DNA from: DATKXO01 sp035528995
GTDB lineage: Bacteria > Planctomycetota > Phycisphaerae > UBA1845
NCBI GenBank assembly: GCA_035528995.1
Contig: DATKXO010000013.1
Location: forward strand, 1-23,407
Direction: 5' to 3'
DNA length: 23,407 nucleotides
The notes under the pieces are model-generated. The model saw only the letters and a list, made by a program, of their open reading frames with translations, did no database searches and was not told the DNA's origin. Position numbers and translations under genes: made by a program. Of this stretch, positions 7,068 to 15,188 are shown in pieces. Position 1 is the first letter of the stretch. Every line of letters begins with the position of its first letter.

Positions 7068-9224
7068 ATGAGCCGAGCCGGAATCCTGGCGGCGGTGCCG
7101 GTCTTTCTGGTATTGCTGCCCATGCTCAGCGGGGCACGGGGGGGCCAGGGCGCGCCCCCCGGTCCACCTCAGTCCCCAAGACTGTACCTCAACGTCGGAA
7201 CCGTTGAACCGGGGACCGCCCAAGGCGGCCCGGACCTGCTGAGGGAGCGGACCACCGCCTTCCCACCGGGACGGGCCTACGTGCTGCAGATGAACGGGGC
7301 CATGACCCCGCATCGCCGGGCCGCGCTGCTCGAGGCCGGTGTCGAGCTGGGCGACTACATCCCGCGCCATGCCTACCTGGTTGACCTCAGCGGTGTGACC
7401 CCGCAGGCCCTGCGCCAACTGCCCTTCGTCTCCTGGGTCGGTGCCTACCGGAACGAGTGGAAGCTCTCCCCGGGCATCGGCAAGGACCTGACCGCCCCAG
7501 CGCCCCAGGCGCGGGGACCATCGCCCCGGCCTGAACCGCTGCGTCTGACGGTGATCCTGTTTGAAGGTCACGACCTGGCGGACGCCAAGGGAGACCTGGC
7601 CGGCGCCGGCGCCGCCGTGCTCGGCGGCTTCATGATGGGCGGGCAGGGACACGTCGCTGTCACGGTAGACCCGGACCAACTGCCCCTGCTGGCGGAGCTG
7701 CCGCAGGTGCAGTTCATCGAGCAGGCCCCGCGTCTGACCCTGCGCAACGACACCACGCAGTGGATCATCCAGAGCAACGTCACCGACCTTACGCCGGTGT
7801 ACGACAACGGGATCCACGGCGAGGGACAGATCGCCGGCGTCATCGACGGCGAGCCCGACCAGGACCACTGCTCCCTCGATGGCGGCAAGATCCTCTTCTA
7901 CAACGCCCCGGACGGCGACAGCAGACACGGCACGCACGTCTCCTGCACCATCGTGGGCAACGACACCTCGATTGCCAACCTGCGAGGCATGGCCTACGCG
8001 GCCAACATGGTCTTCAACAAGCTCCCGGTCTACACCGAGACCGGCATCATGGACCGGCTCGACCTGCATCACGGCCAGGGGGCCCGAGTCCACAGCAACA
8101 GTTGGGGCGACGACTCGACCACCCTGTACAACAGTCTCTCTCGCGGCTTCGACCGCTTCTGCTGGGAGAACGAGGACGACCTGGTCTGTCTCGCCGTCAC
8201 CAACGCCGCCAACCTGAGAAACCCCGAGAACGCCAAGAACCTGCTGGCCGTCGGAGCCTCCCAGGACACGCCCACGCAGTACAACCACTGCACGGGCGGA
8301 ATCGGCCCGACGGCCGACGGCCGACGCAAGCCCGAGATCTACGCGCCGGGTTGCTCCACTTTGTCGGCCAGGTATCTCACCCCGTGCAACGTGACCTCCC
8401 TGACCGGCACCTCGATGGCCTGCCCGGCCGTCGCCGGCGCCGGCATCCTCGCCCGGCAGTACTTCATGGACGGTTACTACCCCACCGGGGCCCCGGACCC
8501 CGGCGCCCAGTACACCAATCCCTCGGGGGCTCTGCTCAAGGCGGTCCTGCTCAACACGGCCGTGGACATGACCGGCATCAGCGGCTACCCGAGCGATCTG
8601 GAGGGCTGGGGGCGGGTGCTGCTGGACGACGCCTTGCACTTCCCCGGTGAGAGCCGGAAGCTGGTCGTGCTGGAGGACCTGCGGAACGCCGGCGGCCTGT
8701 CCACCGCCGAGCAGCTCGAATACCGCCTCACCGTTCTGGGCTCGGGCGAGCGGCTGAAGGTCACCCTGGTCTGGACCGACCCGCCGGCGTCGGCCTCGAC
8801 CGGCACGGGCTTCGCCGCGGTCAATGATCTCGACCTCGAGGTCGAGTCGCCGGTCGGCGAGGTCTTCAAGGGCAACGTGTTCAGCGGGGGCGTCTCGGTC
8901 ACCGGCGGCACCAAGGACGACCGCAACAACGTCGAGCAGGTTCATCTCGACGCACCGGACACCGGCATCTGGCAGGTTCGCGTGCTGGGCGCGGCCGTCA
9001 ATCAGGACACCCAGGGCTTCGCCCTGGTGGCCACCGGCGACGCCGTCGAGACCGACATGGACTTCGCGGCCTTCCACGACTGCCTGAACGGGCCTACCTT
9101 AACGCCGTACCCCACACCACCCCGCACAGTCGGCGACTGCCTCGGCTCCTTCGATTTCGATCAGGACGCCGACGTGGACCTGACCGACTTCGGCATTTGG
9201 GTCGAAGCCTTCATCGGTTCATAG
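7068..9224 (+). CDS. secreted subtilisin-like (S8) serine protease with dockerin-like tail
   Basis: The ATG at 7068 follows AAGAGGG by a few bases and opens a clear signal peptide (MSRAGILAAVPVFLVLLPMLSG). Earlier in-frame GTG/TTG codons would put it inside a protein and are rejected. The 718 residues comprise a propeptide-like N-terminal region of about 240 residues. The catalytic domain follows, with D260 in GVIDGE (usually D-T/S-G), H287 in RHGTHVS and S449 in GTSMACP. A Kp43/proprotein-convertase-like jelly roll comes next (VTLVWTDPP, NDLDLEV, NNVEQVHL). The tail, from about residue 695, is acidic and dockerin-like (DFDQDADVDLTDF). All three catalytic residues are present, so it should be active outside the cell. 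No cohesin partner is seen nearby. Confidence 0.9.
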   Translation: MSRAGILAAVPVFLVLLPMLSGARGGQGAPPGPPQSPRLYLNVGTVEPGTAQGGPDLLRERTTAFPPGRAYVLQMNGAMTPHRRAALLEAGVELGDYIPRHAYLVDLSGVTPQALRQLPFVSWVGAYRNEWKLSPGIGKDLTAPAPQARGPSPRPEPLRLTVILFEGHDLADAKGDLAGAGAAVLGGFMMGGQGHVAVTVDPDQLPLLAELPQVQFIEQAPRLTLRNDTTQWIIQSNVTDLTPVYDNGIHGEGQIAGVIDGEPDQDHCSLDGGKILFYNAPDGDSRHGTHVSCTIVGNDTSIANLRGMAYAANMVFNKLPVYTETGIMDRLDLHHGQGARVHSNSWGDDSTTLYNSLSRGFDRFCWENEDDLVCLAVTNAANLRNPENAKNLLAVGASQDTPTQYNHCTGGIGPTADGRRKPEIYAPGCSTLSARYLTPCNVTSLTGTSMACPAVAGAGILARQYFMDGYYPTGAPDPGAQYTNPSGALLKAVLLNTAVDMTGISGYPSDLEGWGRVLLDDALHFPGESRKLVVLEDLRNAGGLSTAEQLEYRLTVLGSGERLKVTLVWTDPPASASTGTGFAAVNDLDLEVESPVGEVFKGNVFSGGVSVTGGTKDDRNNVEQVHLDAPDTGIWQVRVLGAAVNQDTQGFALVATGDAVETDMDFAAFHDCLNGPTLTPYPTPPRTVGDCLGSFDFDQDADVDLTDFGIWVEAFIGS

Positions 9225-9253
9225 CCGTCGCCCGCTTCGGATGCGTCGTGGGC

Positions 9254-9340
9254 GGCCTCGGACCTCGTGACTCCGAGCGGCCACCGTCTGCGCCCCCGGG
9301 CGGTGGCAAACGCGCCCGGCGGCCGGCACCGGCCGTCGGG
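9254..9340 (+). terminator. hairpins after the protease gene, possible terminator
   Basis: CTCGGA/TCCGAG (about 9257-9279) is followed by a 12-bp stem with one G-T pair: CCCGGCGGCCGG (9315-9326) with CCGGCCGTCGGG (9329-9340), then ATTCATCCTT. The stem is strong but the tract is only weakly T-rich, so termination may be partial. Confidence 0.35.
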
Positions 9341-9381
9341 ATTCATCCTTGCAGGAATCGATGGCTTTAGGCACCGGCAGC

Positions 9382-9409
9382 TTGACATACGGACGTTATG
9401 GTGTAGACT
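9382..9409 (+). promoter_or_regulatory. sigma70-type promoter without an obvious gene
   Basis: A perfect -35 TTGACA (9382-9387) is followed by a 16-base spacer and TAGACT (9404-9409). It is among the best promoter matches in the window, yet no convincing coding frame follows. Transcription would begin near 9416. Confidence 0.45.
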
Positions 9410-9415
9410 TAGATT

Positions 9416-10035
9416 GGAGTGGTCCTGATAAAAGGAGTGCTGGCGACGCCGGAAACGCGCAGAGTTGCGACGCCTGTTATTCAGCAATCCATAGCATCAT
9501 AATAACTCATCCCTGTCGCATCCTGGATTCTGAGGTTCGCCGGCCCGACACAGCTTGTGTCGCGTGACCGACAACGGTTGGCAGACTCGGTCTGTTCACC
9601 CCAGGGCGTGTACAGGCTCGCTGCAACACCGCCATCGGGCCCGCGGACGGCCGATGCCGCCCCGGGGCGGCCGAAAAAAGTGAATACACGCGTAAGATCG
9701 CCGGACGAAGAACGTCATAGTAAGAGGGAGGACCAACCGCCCTACCGGAGCAACGGGACAGCCGCCCGACCTGCCCCCTGCGCGAACCGCAGGATGAGCG
9801 CCTGGGGCAGGTAAGGAGCCTGGATACCAGCATGAAGCGCTTGCACGAACCATAGCACGAGGAAGACGAGGCCCGGCTCGGTGTTGCCTCGCGGAGTGCG
9901 ATCGAACAGCGGGGAGCCTGCTGCCACGGGCCGCACCAAGCGGGTGAGGCTAGCCCCGCCGGCCCCGTCTTCCACTCGCCTTCTCCCCTCCCGCCGATGC
10001 GCCGAGTGTCCCCAGGACACTCGGCGTCTTTGTTT
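9416..10035 (+). ncRNA. possible ~620-nt structured non-coding transcript
   Basis: The stretch runs from a sigma70-like promoter to a strong intrinsic terminator. Frames on either strand are short, Arg/Pro/Ser-rich and without ribosome binding sites. Several helices can be drawn: GACACA-GCT-TGTGTC (9547-9561), the palindrome GCCGCCCCGGGGCGGC (9656-9671), and a long arm CCTGCCCC (9770-9777) with GGGGCAGG (9803-9810) enclosing CTGCG-CGAAC-CGCAG (9778-9792). I looked for RNase P, tmRNA, SRP and 6S signatures and did not find them. A decayed gene is the alternative. Confidence 0.3.
10000..10035 (+). terminator. intrinsic terminator
   Basis: A perfect 12-bp stem CGCCGAGTGTCC (10000-10011) / GGACACTCGGCG (10015-10026) with loop CCA is followed by TCTTTGTTT. 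The T-rich side is on the plus strand, so it ends plus-strand transcripts arriving from 9.4-10.0 kb. No coding gene on that side ends near it. Confidence 0.8.
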
Positions 10036-10112
10036 GGTCGCCACCCTTTCATGCACCACCCGTGACCGGACCGATCCTGGGCCACGCGGTGAATCCGGCC
10101 CGACCCGAGCTA

Positions 10113-10141
10113 TTGGCGCGCCTTGGGCAGCGGTTTATGGT
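10113..10141 (+). promoter_or_regulatory. possible promoter of the HAD-aat operon
   Basis: TTGGCG (10113-10118), a 17-base spacer and TATGGT (10136-10141) lie about 130 bases before the HAD start and just beyond the terminator. The TTTATGGT block recurs at 10268-10275 over the HAD start codon. Confidence 0.35.
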
Positions 10142-10270
10142 GACCCCAGCGCCGCGCAACAGCAGGCCAACCCGATGTCCGGCGCAGGACTGCGGGGACA
10201 CCGCATCGGATGGGGCACCCGTTCGACAACCTCGGCCGGCCTGCGTTGCACGCGTGGATTGGGCCGGTTT

Positions 10271-11005
10271 ATGGTAGGGGCGGTGCTCTTCGATCTGGGC
10301 GATACGCTCTTCGACCTGCAAACAAATGATCCGCGCCGTTACCTCGAGCAGGGCACCCGCCTGGCCCATCGCTATCTCGTCGAGCGGGGGTTCGGCCCGC
10401 CGCCGCTGAACAAGTACCTTCCCCGGATCGTCCGGGCCGTCCAGTGGGCCTACCTCCGGTCCCGGATCACCCTGCGCGAGATCCAGTTGATCGACCTGAT
10501 CGTACGGACCCACCGCAAAATGGGCATTCGCCTGGACGCCGCCTCGGCCGAACAGTACGCACGCCATTGCCACGAGCCCATCCGCCGGGTCTTCAAGGTC
10601 ACGCCGGGGGCCGACGAGACCCTCCGCCGGGTGCGCGAGGCCGGCTACGCCGTCGGCCTGGTGTCCAACACGTTCATGATCAGCAAGGTCATGGACGAGG
10701 ACCTGCGGGCCGCGGACCTGCTCGACCTGTTCGACGTCCGGGTCTGGTCGTGCGACGTGGGCTACGCCAAGCCGCATCCCATCATCTTTCGAGTGGCCCT
10801 GGAGCGCCTGGGCGTCGAGGCCGACCGGACCATGTTCGTCGGCGATTTGATCGACACGGACGTCAAGGGGGCCAAGCGCCTGGGCATGACCACCGTGCTG
10901 AAGGTGTCCGACGGTCGGCTGCCACCGGGTCGCTACCGCCCCGACCACGTCATCCGCCGGATCACCGAGGTCCCCGCCCTCTTGCGACGGTGTCGCGTGG
11001 CATGA
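10271..11005 (+). CDS. HAD-superfamily hydrolase
   Basis: The 244 residues show HAD motif I as FDLGDTL (D8), motif II as LVSNT, the motif III Lys in YAKPHPIIF, and motif IV as FVGDLIDTD, with a helical cap domain between motifs I and II. In motif I the second catalytic Asp (D+2) is Gly (D-x-G), as in the DLGN/DLGD subgroup, so plain phosphatase activity should not be assumed. The substrate is unknown. The ATG at 10271 is chosen because MVGAVLFDLGDTL gives the full first strand. The upstream Shine-Dalgarno is poor, and an in-frame GTG at 10283 lies after AGGGG but would cut the strand. Its stop overlaps the aat start (ATGA), so translation is coupled. Confidence 0.85.
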   Translation: MVGAVLFDLGDTLFDLQTNDPRRYLEQGTRLAHRYLVERGFGPPPLNKYLPRIVRAVQWAYLRSRITLREIQLIDLIVRTHRKMGIRLDAASAEQYARHCHEPIRRVFKVTPGADETLRRVREAGYAVGLVSNTFMISKVMDEDLRAADLLDLFDVRVWSCDVGYAKPHPIIFRVALERLGVEADRTMFVGDLIDTDVKGAKRLGMTTVLKVSDGRLPPGRYRPDHVIRRITEVPALLRRCRVA

Positions 11006-11586
11006 ATCCGCAGCTCGCCCCCGAACTGCTCCTGGCCGCCTACTCCCGCGGGATCTTCCCCATGGCAGAGGAGGAGGGCCGGATCATGTGGTTCTGCCCC
11101 GACCCACGGGCCATCATCGAGCTGGACGCCCTGCGGGTTTCCAAGACGTTGGCCCAGTTGTACCGCCAGGGGCGCTTCGAGCTGACCGTCAACCGGGACT
11201 TCATCGCCATCATCACCGCCTGTGCGGATCGCCCCGAGGGCACCTGGATTTCGCAGGACTTCATCGAGGCCTACGGTCGATTGCACGAACTGGGCTACGC
11301 CCACAGCATCGAGGCCTGGCGGCAGGGCGAACTGGCCGGCGGGCTGTACGGCGTGGCCATCGGTGGGGTATTCTGCGGCGAGTCGATGTTCTTTCGCCAG
11401 CGCGACGCATCGAAGATCGCCCTGGTGTATCTGGTCGAGCGGATGAACGAGCGCGGGTTCGAGTTGCTGGACGTCCAGTTCACCACCGACCACCTGGCCC
11501 GGATGGGGGCGGTCGAGATCCCGCGGGAGGAGTACTTCCGTCGCCTGGCCGCCGCCGTCAGGAAGCCCTGCCGATTCGCCGACTGA
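11002..11586 (+). CDS. aat: leucyl/phenylalanyl-tRNA--protein transferase
   Basis: The 194-residue product moves Leu or Phe from its tRNA onto proteins with N-terminal Arg or Lys, which tags them for ClpS/ClpAP (bacterial N-end rule). Family signatures are YSRGIFPM at the start, CPDPRAIIEL, THE SIEAW segment, GGLYGVAIGGVFCGESMF in the middle and DVQFTTDHLARMGAVEIPREEY near the end. It is somewhat shorter than the E. coli enzyme (about 234), mostly at the termini, and looks complete. The ATG overlaps the HAD stop by four bases, and the next gene begins 41 bases on. The enzyme is cytoplasmic. Confidence 0.95.
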   Translation: MNPQLAPELLLAAYSRGIFPMAEEEGRIMWFCPDPRAIIELDALRVSKTLAQLYRQGRFELTVNRDFIAIITACADRPEGTWISQDFIEAYGRLHELGYAHSIEAWRQGELAGGLYGVAIGGVFCGESMFFRQRDASKIALVYLVERMNERGFELLDVQFTTDHLARMGAVEIPREEYFRRLAAAVRKPCRFAD

Positions 11587-11627
11587 GTCCGCAACCTGGT
11601 CGAGCCGGCCTGGGGAACGCCGCGCCC

Positions 11628-13562
11628 ATGACCGCAACGAGTCACAGCCAACCCGACGTCGGCAACGAGCTGTTCATCCGGAACATGGCCGCCCTCTGGC
11701 GGATCGATCCGGAGCTGGCCGTCCGGATCGACGAGGTCCCGGACGACAAGCGTCTCCCCGTCGAGGCGACCCGCTCGGGCGACTGGACGACCTCGGTCGC
11801 CACACCGGATGGCCGCCAGGCCTATCTCCACAGCCGCTACGACCCGCGGGCCGAGGCCGAGAAACTCATCGAGCGCGTCGATCTGGACAAGAACTACTGC
11901 TTCGTGGTGACCGGATTCGGGCTGGGTTATCACGTCAAGGCCCTGCACGCCCGCCTGCGCGGGGAGGCCTTTGTTCTGGTGACCGAGCCGTCGCTCGAGC
12001 TGCTCTCCACCGCTTTGGCTCACGTCGATCTGGCCGACGAGATCGCCTCGCGGCGGCTGGTGATCCTGACCGACACGAACAAGGCCCGTATGCACGCCCA
12101 ACTCACGCCGCGAAACGCGGTCATGATGCTGGGCCTGCAGTTCGTCACGCATCCGCCGTCGGAGCGGCTGGCCGGCGAGCAGCACGCCGCCCTGCGCCGG
12201 GCGGTGACCGACTTCGTGGCCTACACCCGGACCACGATGGTCACGCTGGTGCACAACGCCCAGATCACCTGCCGCAACATCGCCTACAACCTGCCCACCA
12301 CACTCTCGACGCCGCCGATCGACATCCTCAAGGACCGGTTCGGCGGCTGCCCGGGGATCGTCGTGTCGGCCGGCCCGTCCCTGCGCAGGAACATCGACAC
12401 GCTGCGCGACGCCAAAGGCCGGGCCGTCGTCTGCGCAGTGCAGACCACGCTCAAGCCGCTGCTGACCCGCGGCATCGTGCCCGACTTCGTGACCAGCCTC
12501 GACTTCCACGAGATGTCGCGGCGCTTCTTCCAGGGGATCGACGACCTCCACGGCGTGCACCTGGTGGCCGAGCCCAAGTCCACCTGGCACGTGATCGACC
12601 TCTTCGACGGTCCGATCTCGATACTGGACAGCTCCTTCGCCCACCTGCTGGTGGGGTCGGGCCTGGCGGCCCGCGGCGGTCTGCCGCCCGGAGCCACAGT
12701 GGCCCACCTGGCCTTCTACCTCGCCCGGTACATGGGTTGCGATCCGATCATCTTCGTGGGACAGGACCTGGCCTTCACCGGGCACGTCTTCTACGTCCCG
12801 GGCGTCGAGGTGCACAGCGGCTGGAGCGGTGAGATCAACCGCTTCAACACCATGGAGACCAAGGAGTGGGAGCGCATCGCCCGCAACCGCGAGATTCTGC
12901 GGAAGATCGAGGACGTGAACGGTTGCCCGGTCTACACCGATGAGCTGCTCTTCACGTATCTCGAACAGTTCGAGAAGGACTTCATCGGTACCGATGCCCG
13001 ACTCATCGACGCCACCGAGGGCGGCGCCCGCATCGGCGGGACCGACGTGATGTCGCTGGCCGAGGCGCTGGAGCGCGTCTGCGCCCGCGACATTCCGGCC
13101 GAGCGTTACGCGTACCGAAAACAGGTCTGCTGGAACGACCCGTCCCGGCTGTCCGCCGCACGAAGTGAAATTGCTACACGCCTCGAAGAGGTTAAAGCCG
13201 TCGAGAAGATCTGCGACGACTTCGCGGCCGTGCTGCATGAGTTGGAGAAGCTGACCGGTGACCCGCCGAGGTTCAACCGCCGGATTCAGCGCGTCGATGA
13301 GCTGCGAACGGTGATCACCCGGCACGAGCGGGCCTACCAAATCATCAACGCCGCTTCCCAACTGGCCGAGCTGCGCCGCTTCAGCGCCGACCGCAAGATC
13401 GACCTGGACGGGGCTACCGGCACCGACCGCGCCGTCCGGCAGCTCAAGCGCGACCTCGAGTTCGTCGGCGGCATCAAGGAAGGCGCGGCGGACATGGTCG
13501 GCATCCTCACCGAGACCCTCGTTCGGTTCGACGCACGGATCGCACAGAGCGACAAGCAATGA
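11628..13562 (+). CDS. DUF115 / Maf-type (motility-associated factor) glycosyltransferase-like protein
   Basis: This 644-residue protein has an N-terminal region with VVTGFGLGYHVKAL (93-106). The DUF115 core runs from about 238 to 400: GCPGIVVSAGPSL, then VPDFVTSLDFH, then GATVAHLAFYLARYMGCDPIIFVGQDLAF (contiguous, 355-383). The C-terminal 100 or so residues are a charged, probably coiled-coil helix. Maf/DUF115 proteins are tied to transfer of nonulosonic-type sugars to flagellin or other glycoproteins. The link to glycosylation here is inferred from the family and from the following nucleotidyltransferase-like gene. The ATG at 11628 has GGGGAA upstream; longer in-frame readings lie inside aat. 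Its stop overlaps the next start (ATGA). Confidence 0.88.
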   Translation: MTATSHSQPDVGNELFIRNMAALWRIDPELAVRIDEVPDDKRLPVEATRSGDWTTSVATPDGRQAYLHSRYDPRAEAEKLIERVDLDKNYCFVVTGFGLGYHVKALHARLRGEAFVLVTEPSLELLSTALAHVDLADEIASRRLVILTDTNKARMHAQLTPRNAVMMLGLQFVTHPPSERLAGEQHAALRRAVTDFVAYTRTTMVTLVHNAQITCRNIAYNLPTTLSTPPIDILKDRFGGCPGIVVSAGPSLRRNIDTLRDAKGRAVVCAVQTTLKPLLTRGIVPDFVTSLDFHEMSRRFFQGIDDLHGVHLVAEPKSTWHVIDLFDGPISILDSSFAHLLVGSGLAARGGLPPGATVAHLAFYLARYMGCDPIIFVGQDLAFTGHVFYVPGVEVHSGWSGEINRFNTMETKEWERIARNREILRKIEDVNGCPVYTDELLFTYLEQFEKDFIGTDARLIDATEGGARIGGTDVMSLAEALERVCARDIPAERYAYRKQVCWNDPSRLSAARSEIATRLEEVKAVEKICDDFAAVLHELEKLTGDPPRFNRRIQRVDELRTVITRHERAYQIINAASQLAELRRFSADRKIDLDGATGTDRAVRQLKRDLEFVGGIKEGAADMVGILTETLVRFDARIAQSDKQ

Positions 13563-15187
13563 AAGTGATCGCCGCAATCGATGCCGATCTGGAAGCCACG
13601 CCGCTCGGCCTGCCCAGCCGCCAGGCGCATGAGTTGCAGGGCGTGCCCGTCTTGCGCCGGACCGTCGAACGCGTGGCCCAGGCCCAACAACCCGACGGGA
13701 TCTACGTCGTCTGTCCCTCCGATCAGGCGGATCGCTGCCGGGCGCTGTTAAACGGCACCAAGGCCACGGTTTCGCCGCGCGCGCCGGGCGACCCGCCCTA
13801 CCGCCGCCTGATGCGCACGGCGCGCAAGTGGTCGCTCGACGGCTGGCGCGGCGGGCTCGGTGGCGCCAGCTACATCGACGAGACCGTTCACACGGCGGCC
13901 CTGGCCGCCTTGGCGCGGCAGACATCGGCCGACGCGGTATGGGCCACCGGCGGCGCGGCAGCTCTCATCGACCCGGCCGTGATCGACGCGATGATCCGGC
14001 ACTACGAGTCCACCGCCAGGGAGTTGCGTTTCTGCTTCGCACCCGTGCCGCCGGGAATGGTCGGCACCATCTTCGAGGCCAGGCTGCTGGCCGAGCTGGG
14101 CAGCCAGGGCATCCCGCCCGGTTGGGTTCAGAGCTACAAGCCCGGCGCCCCGCAGATCGATCTGGCCTTCAAGGACTGCTGCTTCCCCTGCCCCGAAGCC
14201 ATGCGGCACGCGGCCGGTCGCCTGGTGGCCGACACGCGACGCGGCACCGAGACCATCCTGGCCGCCATGACCGAGTGCCCCGACACCGGCGCCGAGACCG
14301 TCGGCCGATGGCTGATCGAACGCGCCAAAACCCAGGTGCCGCCGCTTCCGCGCGAGGTCGAGATCGAACTGACCACCGAGGATCAAGTGGCCGACACCAT
14401 CCTGCGCCCGCGCGGAGAGCGCGTCGGCCGGCGCGGACCGATCGATCCTGCCGTCGTGGCCGCACTGGCCGAGCAGCTTGGCGAATACGACGACTCGCTC
14501 GTCGTCCTGGGCGGCTTCGGCGAGCCGCTGCTGCATCCCGAGTTCGATCGCATTTCCGGCCTGTTTCGCGAAGCCGGCGTCTTCGGCCTGGCCGTTCGCA
14601 CCAACGGCCTAGCATTGGACCGCGGGATGATCGACACGCTGATCCGGCATCGCGTGGACGTGCTCGAAGTGATGCTCGACGCCTGGAGCGAGGAGCTGTA
14701 CCGGAAGCTGCACCCGGGCAAGGAGCTGTCCACGGTCACGACGGCGCTCGAGACGCTGTCGGCCGTCAAGGCGGACGCCAAACAGGTCGAGCCGCTGGTC
14801 ATCCCGCAGATCACCAAGTCCGTCGAGACCGTGCAGGAGATCGACGAGTTCTTCGACGGCTGGATTCGCCGCGAGGGCTGGGCCGTCATCGAGGGCTACA
14901 GCCACTACGCCGGGCAGCTCGAGGACCGCAGTGTCATCGACATGTCACCGCCGACGCGGGCCCCCTGCCGCCGCATTTGCACCCGCTGCCTGATTCTGGC
15001 CGACGGCCGCATGACCCGCTGCGACCAGGACTTCACCGCCCGGACCGTCGTCGGCTCCCTCCACGACTCGTCCCTGGCCGCCCTCTGGCAATCCCCAGCC
15101 ATGCAAACCGCCCGCGCCCACCACACCGCTGCCCGATACGATAAGCTGCCCCTCTGCCCCACCTGCAACGAATGGCACCGGCCGTAA
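13559..15187 (+). CDS. nucleotidyltransferase-like / degenerate radical SAM-SPASM fusion
   Basis: The 542 residues divide in two. Residues 1-250 resemble SpsF/CMP-sugar-type nucleotidyltransferases (MKVIAAIDADLEATPLGLPSR, then GVPVLRRTVERV), but the Gly-rich Lys/Arg signature is weak. Residues 265-542 follow a radical-SAM/SPASM plan: ELTT strand, GGFGEPLLHPEF (318-329), then Cys at 470, 474, 477, 488, 533 and 536. The CxxxCxxC cluster site that should follow ELTT reads E-D-Q-V-A-D-T-I-L, so D275, D279 and L282 replace the three Cys. It therefore cannot bind the SAM cluster in the usual way but could still hold an auxiliary cluster. It is coupled to the DUF115 gene by an ATGA overlap, which suggests a shared role in glycan attachment or sugar activation. 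The function is unknown. Confidence 0.8.
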   Translation: MKVIAAIDADLEATPLGLPSRQAHELQGVPVLRRTVERVAQAQQPDGIYVVCPSDQADRCRALLNGTKATVSPRAPGDPPYRRLMRTARKWSLDGWRGGLGGASYIDETVHTAALAALARQTSADAVWATGGAAALIDPAVIDAMIRHYESTARELRFCFAPVPPGMVGTIFEARLLAELGSQGIPPGWVQSYKPGAPQIDLAFKDCCFPCPEAMRHAAGRLVADTRRGTETILAAMTECPDTGAETVGRWLIERAKTQVPPLPREVEIELTTEDQVADTILRPRGERVGRRGPIDPAVVAALAEQLGEYDDSLVVLGGFGEPLLHPEFDRISGLFREAGVFGLAVRTNGLALDRGMIDTLIRHRVDVLEVMLDAWSEELYRKLHPGKELSTVTTALETLSAVKADAKQVEPLVIPQITKSVETVQEIDEFFDGWIRREGWAVIEGYSHYAGQLEDRSVIDMSPPTRAPCRRICTRCLILADGRMTRCDQDFTARTVVGSLHDSSLAALWQSPAMQTARAHHTAARYDKLPLCPTCNEWHRP

Positions 15188-15188
15188 C

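Noticed and set aside
7050..9077. 675-codon antisense frame over the protease
   Set aside because: The plus strand carries an intact signal peptide, catalytic triad and dockerin-like tail; the antisense product shows no domain.
9656..9671. Perfect palindrome as a terminator
   Set aside because: It is followed by CGAAAAAAG on plus, and on minus the T run precedes the stem, so neither strand shows stem-then-T order.
9416..10035. RNase P RNA, tmRNA, SRP RNA or 6S RNA
   Set aside because: Diagnostic blocks (GGAAAGTCC of RNase P; TTCGACGGG and a tRNA-like 3' end for tmRNA) were not found, and the length or shape does not fit SRP or 6S.
11295..13925. 876-codon antisense frame
   Set aside because: It lies opposite the aat, DUF115 and fusion genes, which have clear domains, starts and ATGA coupling; its translation is low-complexity and typical of antisense GC-rich shadow frames.
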